Shown here piece after piece: positions 40,801 to 54,196 of a stretch of DNA of 64,000 nt. Source of the DNA: Hirudo medicinalis (lineage: Eukaryota; Annelida; Clitellata; Hirudinida; Hirudinidae); contig MPNW01000010.1 of the NCBI GenBank assembly GCA_011800805.1, forward strand, positions 39,653-103,652. Reading direction: 5' to 3'. The translations under genes were made by a program, and so were the position numbers. The stretch's first letter is position 1. Every line of letters starts with the position of its first letter. The notes beneath the pieces are model-generated. The model was not told where the DNA came from. It did no database searches and saw nothing but the letters and a program-made list of their open reading frames with translations.

Positions 40801-42598
40801 AATAATGTGGGCTATTTGAGGCAAATCTCTTCATAGATTTTAATTTGGAGACATATTTCAATTTCTTTCAGAATGTTGATTTCTCCCCAAAAATATATGG
40901 ACTAATGCATGTAATATGCAATAAATATATGCTTTTCATAAGCAAAGCAATGGCTCTCCACAAACTCACGAAAAACGAGCTGCACTTTCATCCTCTATTA
41001 CAAAAATATTCTGCAATTTTTTACATCATTGAAGAGGAGTTGAGACTGGTTCAATGATAATTAAGAATCCCATATAAAGTTGAGATTGTTTTTATCTTTT
41101 ATCCTATTATTATTGATGAGAAGGAAGAGGGGTGCTAAGATGGCAGAAGTCAGGTCATTCCACAGGTGCTACAGAAACAAAGATACAAAGAAGAGAAGTT
41201 GAAAACCAGGCAAGATTGATGAACCCATACATTGTTTCGAAGCGCCTGTCCAGACACATATATGGTGTGCTATAAATACTTTCCCAATGCAATTAAGGGT
41301 TATACTATATTTTGGGGAGCATTGCCCTTAGCCACACAAGGAACTGAATTATAATGAGAACTCTCCTAAATAACAAACTGTAGATGCAGCAGATCAGGCT
41401 AAATAAGCAAGAAATTTTAGTTTTAAATAAGTTGTATGAGCTAATTAGCTTACTAACAATTTAATCGAAATCAAATCAATTATCAAATGATAAGGAGGCA
41501 ATAAAAATTCATGGAACTCAAACAAAATCAAAAACTAAAAACCAGCAAATTCAACGCACCTGGTAGGCAGAAACATTCAAATTTTCCAATCTTAGTCAAA
41601 CAGGTTCCTCCGTTCTTACAGAGATTTTTATGACATTTGTTCAAGGTCACCTCACATCTATCCCCACTCAGACCATAAGGACATAAGCACGAGAATGATC
41701 CAACCGTATTTACACAGGTACCTCCTTGTTCGCATATATCCTTGTAAGCTTTAAATTCAACAACAATCATTAGCAAGTTTTACAATCAGCAGCAATGTCT
41801 AAAACTGATCAAAATAGAAAAACATTGCAACATTACTAAAGATATGGACATACTTTTTTTTCCAGAAGCCAAATAATATTAAAATTGTTGTAGGTGCTCA
41901 ATAAATTAGTTTACAGTCTCCACCAAAGGAAACAAAAGTGTGGCTGGATGGGAGAGGTATTAAAAAAGTTATGCCTTATATTCCCATACCTTCATGAGGA
42001 TGATGATGATGACGACGAAAGACCTCATAACTAGAACGAGGCTTTGAGTTTCCATGCAAATGACTCTCATGTAACAGGACAAGCTAGTTGGAATTTTAAA
42101 AGAGCTGTATTGCGTAAGAGGAATATTAACGACGGGGAGGCTTCAGCACATTGAACAAGCAGTTTAGTGAACTTTCACAAATTGTGAGAACAATCAGTGG
42201 CGAATTTAAGGGGGACATGGCCCTCACCCTGTCTCCCTGCCCCACCCCCCCCGTGATCTTTAAAATCTAAGGAACAATAAATAAAATCTGTTTTATTTAA
42301 TTTCAATAATTTACGACAATGAAAATATTAGTAGCTGTGCTCCCCCTAAATCCGCCGCTGGTTACAGTGTGCGGCCCCCTCGCCAAAGTGTTCTAGATCC
42401 GCCCCTGAGAACAATATATGAAAACACAATTGGACGACAGTGAAATGATTTTAAAGGAATCCAAGCAAAAAAAATAAGATAGAATGTCGTCGTATAAATT
42501 TAGAAAATCTCAAGGTTGGAAGTTGTTTGTGGCATTCTTCTTCAATGAGAATGCTAAATCATCCTCATTCTCTTGTCTTACATTTTTGTGGCTTACTT

Positions 42599-42638
<40 letters not shown>

Positions 42639-45600
42639 GCTTTTTTAAACTGGCTTCGCCAGTCATATACTAGGTATATAAATTCAGCCAGCTGCTTGCC
42701 CTCAAAGAACTGGGTGATTAGGACGGTGCTCCCACAACGTGAATCGAATCCGTGCTGCCATCGTGAGAGGCGAAGTCTTAAACATTACACCATGCGGGAG
42801 CACAATGCCCCTTGCTTTCATTGCCTCTCGAGTTTAAAGTGCTTCAGGAAAAGGTGAAAGTTGGAAAAATTGAAAATTGAAAATAGCGCAGTTGACCTAA
42901 GAATTGGCATAGAGAATGACACGTGCAAGTTTCAAGTCGCTACTGTTTCACCGTTTGGGAGTTCTTGGGACAGACAAACATACACACACGCATTTTGTGT
43001 TTTACATTACAGATGTGCGACACGTCTCTTGACAAATTATCGTGTAAAATGCATTACGTTTCATATTAATTGTAGTAGTGACTTTCCTGGTAACAAATTA
43101 CTTTGTCAAATGACAATTTATCGTCAAAAACTGAGCTTTACGTGAAAGTATATGAATCTGTTTATCAGCAAGTTCTTTGATCCTTAATTAAGCCAGGCAA
43201 CATTGAGGAAACGGGCAATCTTACACATCCCAACACCAACAATCGTGATTAACAATCAGGAGAAGATGAACCTTCCTTGACCAATTAAGTATTAAGTAAG
43301 ACTATGGGGTCGAAATGTCCTGGCCTCCCAAGCTGCACAAGTGACATCGCATTACAACAAGATGGCTTCCTCTTTTAGAGCTACTTCAATGATTGAGCGT
43401 TTAAGCTGTCAGAAACTTAAATAATTTAGCAATCTGAAGCTTATGCAGCCCTTGTAGATTCATTTCGTTAATTGCTACACAACTGTTTAAATTATTACTG
43501 CTCGGTGCCAAAGGAACCATAAACGAACCTTCGGTGCACTCGTTAATGTCTTCATCACAATGTATTCCCTTCATTCCAGGCTGACAATTGCAGGAATAAT
43601 TTCCAGACGAATGAACGCTACAGTGCGATTCGTATTTACATGGATAGGACAGGCATGGGTCGTCCACTTGGCACCGAAGTCCTAGAAAACAAATTGCAAC
43701 ATGCAATCATGAAAAAGCCAACTTCTTCATCAAATAAACAAGCCTTAAAATGTTTTGGATTATGATGAAAGAACTCAAAATCAAGCATCGGCCCTTTGAT
43801 GGTTGCCATTACTTTTCATAATTTCAGCAGGTAGTTTTTGTGGCAATTTCAAAAGCCTCTTTGATTTTTATTAACTAGGCACAAAGCCAAGTAATTGCTT
43901 CATCAACCACTAATGATAACTTGCCCAGGCAAGTGCCAGTACCTCAGCCAATGCAGAAAATGTAAATATTTTAGCTTACAGTGGAATTAAATTAAAGAAT
44001 AACAGTGCCTAGCTGAACAGGAGTCAGTTAAGCAAACAACAGACATCCCACCTGCTTTTTCAGGGGGACAATGACACCTGTAGGAACCCACCAGATCCTC
44101 GCAGGTCCCATTATTCATACATGCATGTCCTTGGCAATCATCAATGTTTATCTCACAGAGGCTCCCGTTGAATCCTGCCATGCACAAGCAGAGGAATGTA
44201 CCAGGACTGTTTTCACAAGTTCCTGAATTCTTGCAGGGGTTGCTCTCGCATTCATTAACATCTTCCTCACATTTAGGTCCTGGACAAAACCATGAATGTC
44301 AGTTCTAGAAACTTCACAAAGCAACAAAAACATCATCAATTCATCTTAGTAAAGAATAAACGTCATGACAGAAGAACGCCAGATGTAAACAACTTGTGAA
44401 TACAAAACAACATTATTATGGGGGAAACACCATTTTTAATAAGAACTTTGTTTATTTACTTAATTGAAACTGTAAGCTATACTTACACCCCTGGTGAATT
44501 GGGGATTTAAGCAATTTAATATCTTATGTCATTGTGGATACTATTAAAAACCTCTTTGTGTATACAAAACATCAACAAAATTGTTAAATAACATATTCAT
44601 ACAACACCAAACAAAATGAATTATTATCAACGATTAAAGTGATCAAAGCAACAAGAAACCATTAGCAAATGATTGAATGATTGATAGGCCAAAAAACTCA
44701 AAAACTGTATTTTAAACTCAATGGACTCACCTTTCCATTGATTTGGACATCTACAGTTAAAACCCCCATCTCCATTGGGGACGCACAAACCATTATTAGA
44801 ACATGGTTGATGTTCGCATGGATCGAGGCATTTGATGCTGGCAGTTTCTGCAATTGCAAAACATCATCATCATCTTTTTTGAAGGTCATTAAATATCCAT
44901 AAAACGCATCTCCAATCTACCTTCTTCCTTAATTAGGACAATGCAGTTTTCAGAGGCACATTGATCATTTCCAACACATGGGTTGTCAACGTTGCACTTC
45001 AAGCCTACTTTTCCATTGGTGCAGTTACTGGTGAAAAATTAAAAATTTCATGCTTCAATTAAACTAATTTGTTATTTTTAGTAACTGAAATAAAAGAGAC
45101 CAACATATAAAATGACCAGTTGGAAGTCATTAAACATAACCAACTGAATTTTGTTGAAAACGTAAGATATAATTTTTATTTGTGGACCAAAAATATTTTT
45201 GACATCTAAGAAGGATGATCATAACAGAGAAACGATAATTTTGAGAAATGCTTTATTATTTACAATGTGAACACAAATGCTAACAACAAAGAAACTTAAA
45301 ACAGTTAGAAGCACGTTAAAAACAAAATGGCTCCCACAAACTCTCATAACATTTTACAATTCCAGTGAAACATGACTTAGAATCTCATTAGCATGAAGGC
45401 AACCAGTTTCATAACATATTCTTACCATTTTATTCAAAACTCTCTCATGATTCAACTATTCTTAAATCTATATAGAACCAAGGATTTGAACTCCACATAC
45501 TGGAAGTACGTAAATAAATTTGAATTAAACGAAATGTCTTTTATTTTGTTTTCAAACAAAAAAAATCTGCCTCTTCTGCAGAGTTTATTTATTAACGAAT

Positions 45601-48600
45601 TTAACCTGCTGAGCTAGGCAAACATTTTCTAAATTTGAAAATTTAGTCTTTTTTCTTTAGAAAACTTGTCTTGGTATCAAGAGCAGTGCTAAGAGTTGAA
45701 GCATTTGCCATGAGTAACAGCAATTAAGGCTCTTCTATGACTCTAAATTGTTGCACATTTCCTCAAGATGAGAAATGCTGAATTAATCACCTCCATTAAA
45801 AGCTTGGTATTGTCAACAGCTGAAATAGCATTTGAGCAGACATTAAATCATCAACAGATAATTAGGATAATGAATATCTTTTAGACCTTACTGAATGTTT
45901 TTCATTGGGTCAATATTTTATAGGACATGTTTAATGAATACAAATTTACAGTTGTAAATTGAAAACAACCTGAGTGTATCATTCAAAGTGTATTCAAAGT
46001 GCCTTATTTACAATTTGAGCCTGTAAAGGCATGTTATAAGCCATGAGACATGTTATAGATCTCTAAAAAATGCTTCTGAATGTGCTATTCTAAGACATCC
46101 AAGCTCTTGTGAATTTGATATATCAAGATATACTTACAGACCTAGCAAACTTGAAAAAAGAACTTTGATGTCGAATATAAGCCACACAGGCACATCCTTG
46201 AATTGGTTAGCAACAAAAAATAAAATCGTAAAATGCGTTTAAATGCATTTAAATGCAAAACACATCTGGCTTATATTTTGTTTGTATAAACTTCGAGCCT
46301 TCCAGGCCTCGAGTCTCACTGTCACATCACCATTTGAACTAAAATCAAATGAAATGTTAACCAGACACACAAGGAAAAAATCATAACCCTATGAATGCAC
46401 TCGGGATCAAAATGATGATGCAAATATCCTGTCATGTTGCGCATCACAATATTACTCGAGGTTATTGAAAACAAATACTAAGTTCGGTGCAGAGTATGAG
46501 AAAAGAGTGCAAGCAAAGTACACGCCAACCGAAGGAAAAGAGGACAGATTTTGCTAATTACCCAAAGAAATGCAAGCTCCAAGGTCTCCAGACTTTCATT
46601 GACTACAAGGGGATTTACTCTCTGAAACTTGTGAGAACTCGACGAAAATGATCAAGGAGACAACATGCTCGCGTAGAATATCAAACAAGAGTAATGAGTC
46701 AAAATGCGGATGATTGAATAGGTGATTCTGAACTGTTAATCCAGGAATATTTGTTCACTTTCTCATCACAGACAACGTTAGATTCGATAAGGAGACATTC
46801 CTATGGAGCTAGAGTTTTAGTAGAACCATTAATGGTTCTATTATAAGAAAATAAATTGTTTTATTCCAATTCTTAATCAAATACTTAACTCTACCGTGTC
46901 CTTTGAATGGACTCAAAAACCTCTCAATTCATCACAATTTCACGCTGTGTAAGAGCATAATGAAGTAAAAGATTTCGCAATCTTTTGAGTAGTTCAATTT
47001 ATTATATCCATCTCAACTTTTGAAACAGACGGTAATCCACGGTCGGATTCCAGTTACTGGTCTCAATGATGAAACTATGATGAGAATTCCGAGTAATAGA
47101 TTATCTCTTAAAAACTGACGTAACGTAAAAGATTACTAGAAAACATATTTATCCGAGCCAAAAAGATCACAAAGATAAGACAATAATTGAAAACAGCAAC
47201 ATGCTCCTATCCAGTGATATCGACAATTAAACAAGCATACAGCGCCGGATGAGGCACGCTAGAAAGAGATAACTCAACTCGTGAGAATGACAGCAGACTG
47301 GAGCAGCGCTAAACAAGGAGGATGTTTTGAAACTCGTACACGTTCGGATGTCAAGCGAAGATTCAATGTATATTCGAAAGTATTGTAGAGCTAAGGTGTT
47401 TCAGGGCTTAGAATGGTCAATCAAGAAAACACAATTCTTTCATTATCCTGCCATTTCAACGTCTGTCGACGATGATGATGATGATACGTTCAGCGCAACC
47501 ATTAACATCTTCATCGCCAACAGGGTCAAGTCATGTTCGTACCAAGATGATGATGACGACGGTGTTGATGACGGCGATGATGATAATGATGAAGGAAAAT
47601 GAGTAAAATGTCTCACTTGCAGAATGAAGGTCCTTTTCCATACTCTATGCAAGTCTGATCTTTGCATGACGACAAGGTGCAGCCTGTAAGAATTAATAAT
47701 TGTATGAATTACCACAATTTTTATAACGCTAACAAACGGAATCCCGAAAGAATTCGCTACCTTCAAATAAGATTCGTATCATAACTAATAATCATAACAA
47801 TATCACTAGACGTCGTAACAAATTGGATAATTAAATTCAGAACTATCATTTGGCAATTACTATCGTTGCAGTTCCAATTATTTTTATCACCTTCAATGTA
47901 ACACTTCGTAGGGATTAAAACAATATACATGGAGCCAAGAAGAAGCAAAAATAACATTGCTGTGCATCTCAGAATCCTGACAAGTAACACTTCAGGTCAG
48001 AAGCCAGCTACAGACGACATGGCGTGTGGGTGATTTCAACTGACTGAGGTAATTGAGTTTAATAAGCCTCTGCTAGAAGAAATGTTATGTTGACAGCAGA
48101 CCGGAGATTCTGAATAATAATGACCTTCGATAATTTTCTGCGCCACCTCTTTTCGGATATTCAAAATGAGCGAGAAATTATGCAAATGTTACTTCCTAAG
48201 AAGAGGAGTGTGTCCAAAATTAAAGTTTTGCGATGGCATGCTTTTCACAGACTGAAGGAGTGTCGCTTATCAATGGGTGTGAACGAGAATTGTAGAAATA
48301 TTAAATAACTCGCTCATGCCGATCCTCAAACTAAGACATCCAATCCATTGCAATCTGTTTACTGAGCACGCCAACAAATGCATGAGGTTGCCCCATATCC
48401 TGCGAGAGAAAGGCGTTCAAAACTAATTGACCTGATGAGATTTATTGAAACTATAAAGTTCAAACGACTTATGACACTACAAAAGCGAGAAAGATGGTCA
48501 CCATACGCAACCCCGACCCAAGCCGACTAAATGCCTGGGGCAAAGCATTCTTTGTTTCTGAAAAATATGGTGGAACATTTCATTCTTATCGGTCCTATAA

Positions 48601-51269
48601 ATTAAATAATTGCATCTGATTCTGTCATTTTTCGCGATAAGTAGGTTCAACTCTGCTACTTTGAAAGATAAATCTAAAATAGATTGCATCAATATGGAGG
48701 AAAATGTAATTTAAGAAATAAATTTCTTCCAAGATTAAGAGTTCCCAAGAAGTGGCCAGCCTCAACAGAAAATAATCGCCACGTAATCGCGCACGATAAT
48801 TACCAATTGCACAAAGCCACTACTAAAAATGAAACAAGGTATAATCCTGCCTGGCTGAATCATCGCAAAATGAATATGGTTTAATAAATGCGTTATCGAG
48901 TTTTCAACTAAGTTTCTTAACAAGATAGTATATCAATGGCTCTGTTCGCATCAACTTATCAAGATGATGATCTATAAACTGGGTGGCAGGCAACCCATCG
49001 CAATTATGGAAACGATTACGCAAGTCAAAATGTTTAGCCTTATCCATTGACATGTCTTACATTTACAATGTAAATCTTCTGTAAACATTTGGAAGCAAGT
49101 TAGCAGCAAGGCTGCTTGTTTTTATTGAAACTAAGATTACAGACGATAAAAGGAGGAACGCATTATCGCTCTCATTTCATCACTGAAAACTTTCTTATCA
49201 GGAGCAGGTTGTTTCAGCCGTTATGATAAAAGTCTCAAAACGTCGGACTTTATAAATCCCTCTTTGCAACAACACGCATCTCCCATCTTATTTTTTTCTA
49301 AGTTCCTTTACTTAAAAAAAAAAGGAAAGTAAGCGCCATCACTGAGTGGAAGTGAGGCGAGCAGAAAATAAGAAACACACAAAAGTGGAGATAATTAATC
49401 GTGGCTGTGTGTCCAATCAACGTGTCTCATGTCCCTTAAAACCTCAGTCGAACAGTCACAAGAGGCTTATGTATCGTGAGCTTTGAAGCCAGACGAAACC
49501 CTCTCAGAAAATAATATTTTTCTCCTTCCTTCGTTCCCGTTGAGATGAGAGATACGAGATCTTTTTATTAATTGCTTAAATTGCTTGGGCATGAGCCTAA
49601 TTATAAGAAGCCAAAAAATTAAAAGTACCGGATAATTTTTTTTTTTATAATTTTTAAACTTAATCAGTCTTCTTAGCCAGTTTTTAGTCGGCCAATTATC
49701 TCAATATATCCGGCTAAAAGCTTAACGATAGAGATTAAACCAGTTAATTCTATTAAGAAGCGACGAAAGGTATTAAACTCCCGTTAACACATGCTCATCC
49801 TCGCGAACCCACGACGTGGTTTAACGACACAATATCCATAATTGGTACCAGTGACTGCGTTGGCTCTTGGAGAAACTGGCAACTTGTATAATTAGAAGCA
49901 GACTCGTGGTCATAATTAATGCGTACAAGTTAAACTTAAAAAGAGATAGCATCATATTTGTTCATATAATATGCACAGTGGAGGAGCACGTGAGCAGTCA
50001 GCTTACGACCCGCTCCTACATTCTTTCCATAGTAGAAAACTTTTTAAGACAAAGATGTTACAGACAGCTTCACAGCCCTAATGAGTCATCGACAAACTGA
50101 CATAGTCTAACATCGGATGCGTCTCCAAAGTTTGGACTTCTGCTTATACAAAAATTTAAAAAAAAAATTAAACTCAAAAACAAACGCAGTGAGTAAACAT
50201 TAACTTCCAACAAAAACTAGTAAATCATTTGAATTATAAACAATAAAAATTAATAATAATAATAATAATAATAGTAGTAGTCAGAATACTTAGTTCCATC
50301 ATTACGTCTGAAAGAAATTACAAGGGTGATGAGCATCATGTTGATAAATTTCATCATGACCAGCAGGCCAATTACCACAGCAGGACCACAATGATGATGA
50401 CAGCTAATCATCTCAACAATTATTCTATTCTTTTTGTTGACACTAATTCATGCATTAGTTATTATATTGCTCGTGGATCATGACTCCTTTCGTCTAAACG
50501 CTTCTAGTTGAAAAAATTTATTAATAACAAAACGTAAAGCACTCCTCACGATTAGCATAAGCAACTCATAAACAGCATTGAAATGTGAGTCAACAACATG
50601 GAAATATGATACATACCCTGGGTACAGATTAATTTTTGTACATTGTGGGCTTGTTGGTGCAATAAATACAATGCTAAGTATCAATAAATGCCGCGTTCTC
50701 GCCATTCATTTAAAAGTTGGGACTGTGCTGGATGTTAAAATAAATGTTGAAATGTTTTATGTCTAAACTAAATAAAATAATGAACATGCTCTGTAATGTG
50801 ATTATTAAACATAAATGTGATGAAATACAAAAGTAACAAAGATGACAAACCAAATGCAACATAAGCTATTCTCTCATCAGAAGCGTAAGATGCTTTTAAA
50901 TCTATATCGGTGGTTCATTCCATAACCATATCTCCTTTACCCACCATTCCAAGCCAATTTAGTCATTATTCGACCCTCCTGGCCACAAATCACTAAACGA
51001 TTCAGAGTTTTATAAGAGTGGCATATTTTCAATAGAACTTCAAGACCACCTAAAAATATCGATCAACAACAACTTGTCAACATGTTCTTTACATGTTCGG
51101 AAAATACAAAATTTCGTAATCAAGAACATAAACACGTAAAACATATTGGATTTACTGGTTAAATCTCAAAGTTTTTATAACAAAAACCCCGCTAACCTTT
51201 AGCTTCGATGCGAGAGAACGTCACAAACAAAACAATCAGAAAATCGATCAACATCAGTCGAATATCCAT
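34811..51269 (-). CDS. Notch: Notch receptor, complete, compact ectodomain
   Basis: Single-pass receptor cleaved on ligand binding to release a nuclear co-activator of CSL. Exons, 5' to 3': 51197-51269, 47617-47683, 44921-45027, 44731-44847, 44052-44279, 43529-43681, 41560-41748, 40331-40447, 39549-39825, 39120-39483, 38840-39057, 38354-38617, 38041-38177, 37683-37863, 37354-37462, 36924-37140, 36556-36707, 36332-36476, 36068-36198, 34811-35911; 4347 nt, every junction in phase, 1448 aa. Signal peptide [18 protein letters not shown]; about 14 EGF-like repeats (25-553), some calcium-binding (DVNEC, NIDDC, DINEC). Three LNRs follow (553-655; the first degenerate), then the heterodimerisation region. 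TM is [20 protein letters not shown] (785-804), then RAM WFPPGF, ankyrin repeats (940-1128, starting [13 protein letters not shown]), NLS KKKRK, and PEST motifs YPTPPSQQ and [11 protein letters not shown]. Human NOTCH1 has 36 EGF repeats. No R-X-K/R-R site is seen between LNRs and TM. The first exon is assigned on signal peptide plus phase. Confidence 0.95.
42001..42012. repeat. GAT microsatellite in Notch intron
   Basis: Short run of GAT units in the intron 41749-43528 that also carries the MITE and the SINE. Confidence 0.5.
42195..42407. mobile_element. hAT-like MITE with perfect 8-bp target duplication
   Basis: 213 bp in a Notch intron. The left end CAGTGGCGAATTTAAG and the reverse-complemented right end CAGGGGCGGATCTAGA are imperfect inverted repeats. 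AGAACAAT flanks both sides (42187-42194, 42408-42415). An inner copy of the right end (CCCCCTAAATCCGCCGCTG, about 42342-42360) matches the left end better than the outer one, so the right terminus is duplicated. No transposase. Confidence 0.82.
42601..42803 (-). mobile_element. tRNA-derived SINE (tRNA-Glu-like head)
   Basis: On the minus strand 42803-42727 reads as a degenerate tRNA. GTGCTCCC pairs perfectly with GGGAGCAC; TGGTGTAATG is A-box-like, CTCTCAC is a Glu-type anticodon loop, and GGATTCGATTC is a B box. The anticodon stem is broken, so it is not a working tRNA. A non-tRNA body follows, with a small hairpin (ACTGGCGAAGCCAGT), and then a 39-bp (ATT)n tail at 42639-42601: the layout of a SINE with a microsatellite tail. 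Confidence 0.72.
45028..47616 (-). other. Notch intron 2
   Basis: 2.6 kb, AT-rich. It contains a GAT/GAC low-complexity stretch near 47465-47600 and a small repeat of TTTAAATGCA near 46235-46260. No coding or element boundaries were seen. Confidence 0.6.
47684..51196 (-). other. Notch intron 1
   Basis: 3.5-kb intron between the signal-peptide exon and the first EGF exon. First introns often carry enhancers, but nothing specific is visible beyond an (AAT)n run at about 50252-50280. Confidence 0.55.
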
Positions 51270-51439
51270 GTTTGGAAATGTTTGAAAATATGCGTGAAAA
51301 TCCTACAACTCCTCTCTCAACATCGTTCAGAACTCAACAACACCACACCACATCACCAGCGATTCCTCGTCAACTTCACGAAACCCATGAGGCGTCTGCT
51401 AACTTTAGGCCGCTGCCATTAAAGAGACTCAGACGTACA

Positions 51440-51490
51440 AGACACTTTCAGCCAATCATAGCTCGAGGTTTTGGAATGGGCGGGTTTTAA
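51440..51490 (-). promoter_or_regulatory. Candidate Notch core promoter (CCAAT box and GC box)
   Basis: About 180-215 bp upstream of the Notch ATG there is an AGCCAATCA CCAAT box (near 51450) and a GGGCGGG GC/Sp1 box (near 51479), the only such pair in this AT-rich stretch. Function is inferred from position. Confidence 0.4.
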
Positions 51491-54129
51491 AACTCGTGAT
51501 CGACAGTTTCTTCTTCTAAATTTAACAATTTAAAAAGAAAATTATTAAATTTTGATGTTACAAACAGATAAATAGTTATTTTGTTCAATTTTATTTAATT
51601 GGTTAAAAAATATTTTTCTGAAAACTGTCAAAATCTGAGATTCACAAAAGCATCGTCACATATTCATGCGATCAATGGCTGCTGGTCGAGTTTGCTAAAT
51701 AATTACTCACAATACAAATAATTGTGACGGACATTTTTATGGTCTGGATAGTTTTATTAATGTTTAATTTACGATGTAACAATGAACTTCGTTCGGAGAA
51801 ACATGACAGTAGTCTTCATTTTTTTAGTATAACGACGAAGTACTCATTCCATAATATTGATGAATTGTCTTTAAATATCGCGTCTCTTTTAAAATCTTTG
51901 CAACTGTCAATTAGCGTGACAAACGGCAGTATGAGCATTTTCTGCCTATATCTTCGCCTATTGAGTATTAGCTGGAATGTCTCTAGTTAAAGATAAGACA
52001 CGTTCTTTCTGCTGAATGAATGAATGAATGCTTATTGAAAAAATATTGTGTATGAGGTGATTAGGACATCAAAACATAAACAAATTCATTCACAACCCCA
52101 GACATATGCAATGTTATGAAAATATATGTTTCGGTGAATTGGCAGTTTTCAAACCCTTAAGCTCAAAGCATCATTCAAAAGGGTTGATGCTAAATAAAAA
52201 TTGTGATATCACATGCATCATCCATTCATTCGATCATCGACTCACCCATCCGTCCATCTATCATCATTCATCACATCCCTGCGTTCATAAAATTATATAA
52301 TGACTTCAATCAGTGTGCAGTAATGATGTGATCAGTAGGATCATTGGTGACATTAGCATCAAGATTTATAATAATACTAACGAACAGCAACCCTCACGAC
52401 CGTTACCTGACTATCTCGCCAGCCTTTGCATCATTTCACCCTAATTAGTATCAGCTGACTTGATGAGATTTCATTCCCTAATTTATCTCTGTCATCAGAA
52501 TATGTAGAAATAAACGTGGTGGATGTTAAAACACGTCTCTAAGTGTCTCCTCATTATTCCTAATTACCCTCCGCAAGCCAACTTCTTATTCTCTGAAGAA
52601 TTTCGAGTCCGAAGACTCATTAAGTACACAATGTCGCTGGAAATACCGGTAATCGAAGACGAGGATGTATTACTTCTGAGCTGATCATGACAAATGTCGT
52701 TGAGCTGAGATGTGTTTGAAAACATGTAGTAATTCTTCTTGCCTATTGGATTGATTGATCGGTTTGCTACTACGCTCCGCCCTGGAAGCTTACAGATCCC
52801 TTTCTATCTCTTAAGAATATTTCTTGTTGATGCCCAACATGTTAAAACATGGTGACTTCAAACTCTTGTTCGAATGAAGACTAAATGATAAATTGAATGA
52901 AATGCTTACAAAATGATCTCGAATAAACTATCTCTAAACAAAAAAAATCATTGACAATTTATTTTAATTGAAGTTAAATATTTTTAAGTGAAAAATTATG
53001 TCCTCGATTAGGGGCAATCACTTATTTCATAGTTTGTCACACATGTGTTGAAAATACCACATTCACTCAAAAAGTTAGCAATAATTTCTTGTGCTGCCTA
53101 CGACGATATTTGAGGTTCCTAGCAGGGGATTTGTCGATCACGTGATGTTGCGTGACCTCAATAGGGTTTCCCCGGTAACCTCTCGTAGTATCGCTCGGCT
53201 GGATAAGTTGGAATTTTTGTCGACCATAATTTTAAAATGACATTCGCTTTGAGAGACAATGGATGCTTCGATGGTTCGTGTTTTGCAACAATTAATCACC
53301 CGCTTGCGGCAGATCAGGTCACATTAACAACGTTGAGGACCCATCGTTGATGTCGGACGCTGGTACAAAGTCTGGTGCCAGTACTTCTGTTGTCAGTTCA
53401 ATGACAACCTTTGGCGCTAAACGGTGAAATGTCTGTTCAGGCAAGAAATACAGTCTGGAGGAATGTGAATATTATACACTGCAAACGCTAAGGAGGGTTG
53501 TGCTTTTGCATCCATTTGTTTTGAAGTCCTGTAAAAATGAAGGACTAAAATATCCTTAGAAAATGGTGGACGCAACAATGTTTCATTTTACCTTTTAATT
53601 ATTTAATTTTATTTCATTTTATTATTTAATGTCTTTTATTTTTATTTTATTTCTTTTGGAAAATGACACAAGAAATTACTCGAAAAGCATCGATTGATCG
53701 GCAAAAGCAAAAAATGAGCATCCATGAGAACAAAGCCGAAAATGAAATGAATTCAGAATTTTTTTAAAGTCTAAATGCAATCAACTTAATCGTCTGGTGA
53801 TTGCAACTTCAAAAATTATTTTAGCCGACTTCAATTGCGCAATTAAATGCGAAAATGTTTAAAATGTTTGTCTAAAATGTTTAAAATGTCTGGCTAAAAT
53901 GGATTTCAATACTTCGATTGAATGAAAGCGGCATTACAACGGCTGTCGTCGTCGTTGTTGTTGTTTGTTTTCACTGACGAGACACAGTGAAGTCATACAG
54001 TCATTCCGCTACCAAGTTTTAGGTCAGTTCCGGTTCAGTAAACACAAAACCTCGTTAGTGAACTTAAGCGACCTCATCTGTAGCTGCCTAATTATTTAAT
54101 AATATATTGGACGTTAATAAAAACATCGC

Positions 54130-54161
54130 CATCATCATCGTCGTCGTCGTCGTCGTCATCG

Positions 54162-54196
<35 letters not shown>
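54130..54196. repeat. ATC/GTC microsatellite
   Basis: (ATC)n with a block of (GTC)n inside; about 22 units in the Notch-CDC73 spacer. Confidence 0.85.

Noticed and set aside
42727..42803. Functional tRNA-Glu gene
   Set aside because: Acceptor stem and B box are good, but the anticodon stem does not pair and a SINE-like body and ATT tail follow; called a SINE instead.
42573..43145. Two 94-aa frames on the + strand in a Notch intron
   Set aside because: They run through the AAT tail and SINE or through plain intron; no protein-like composition or family.
47763..47990. Hydrophobic minus-strand frame ([18 protein letters not shown]) as an alternative Notch signal-peptide exon
   Set aside because: It has no suitable in-phase donor before exon 47617-47683, whereas 51197-51269 gives a signal peptide, a good donor and matching phase; not fully excluded as an alternative start.
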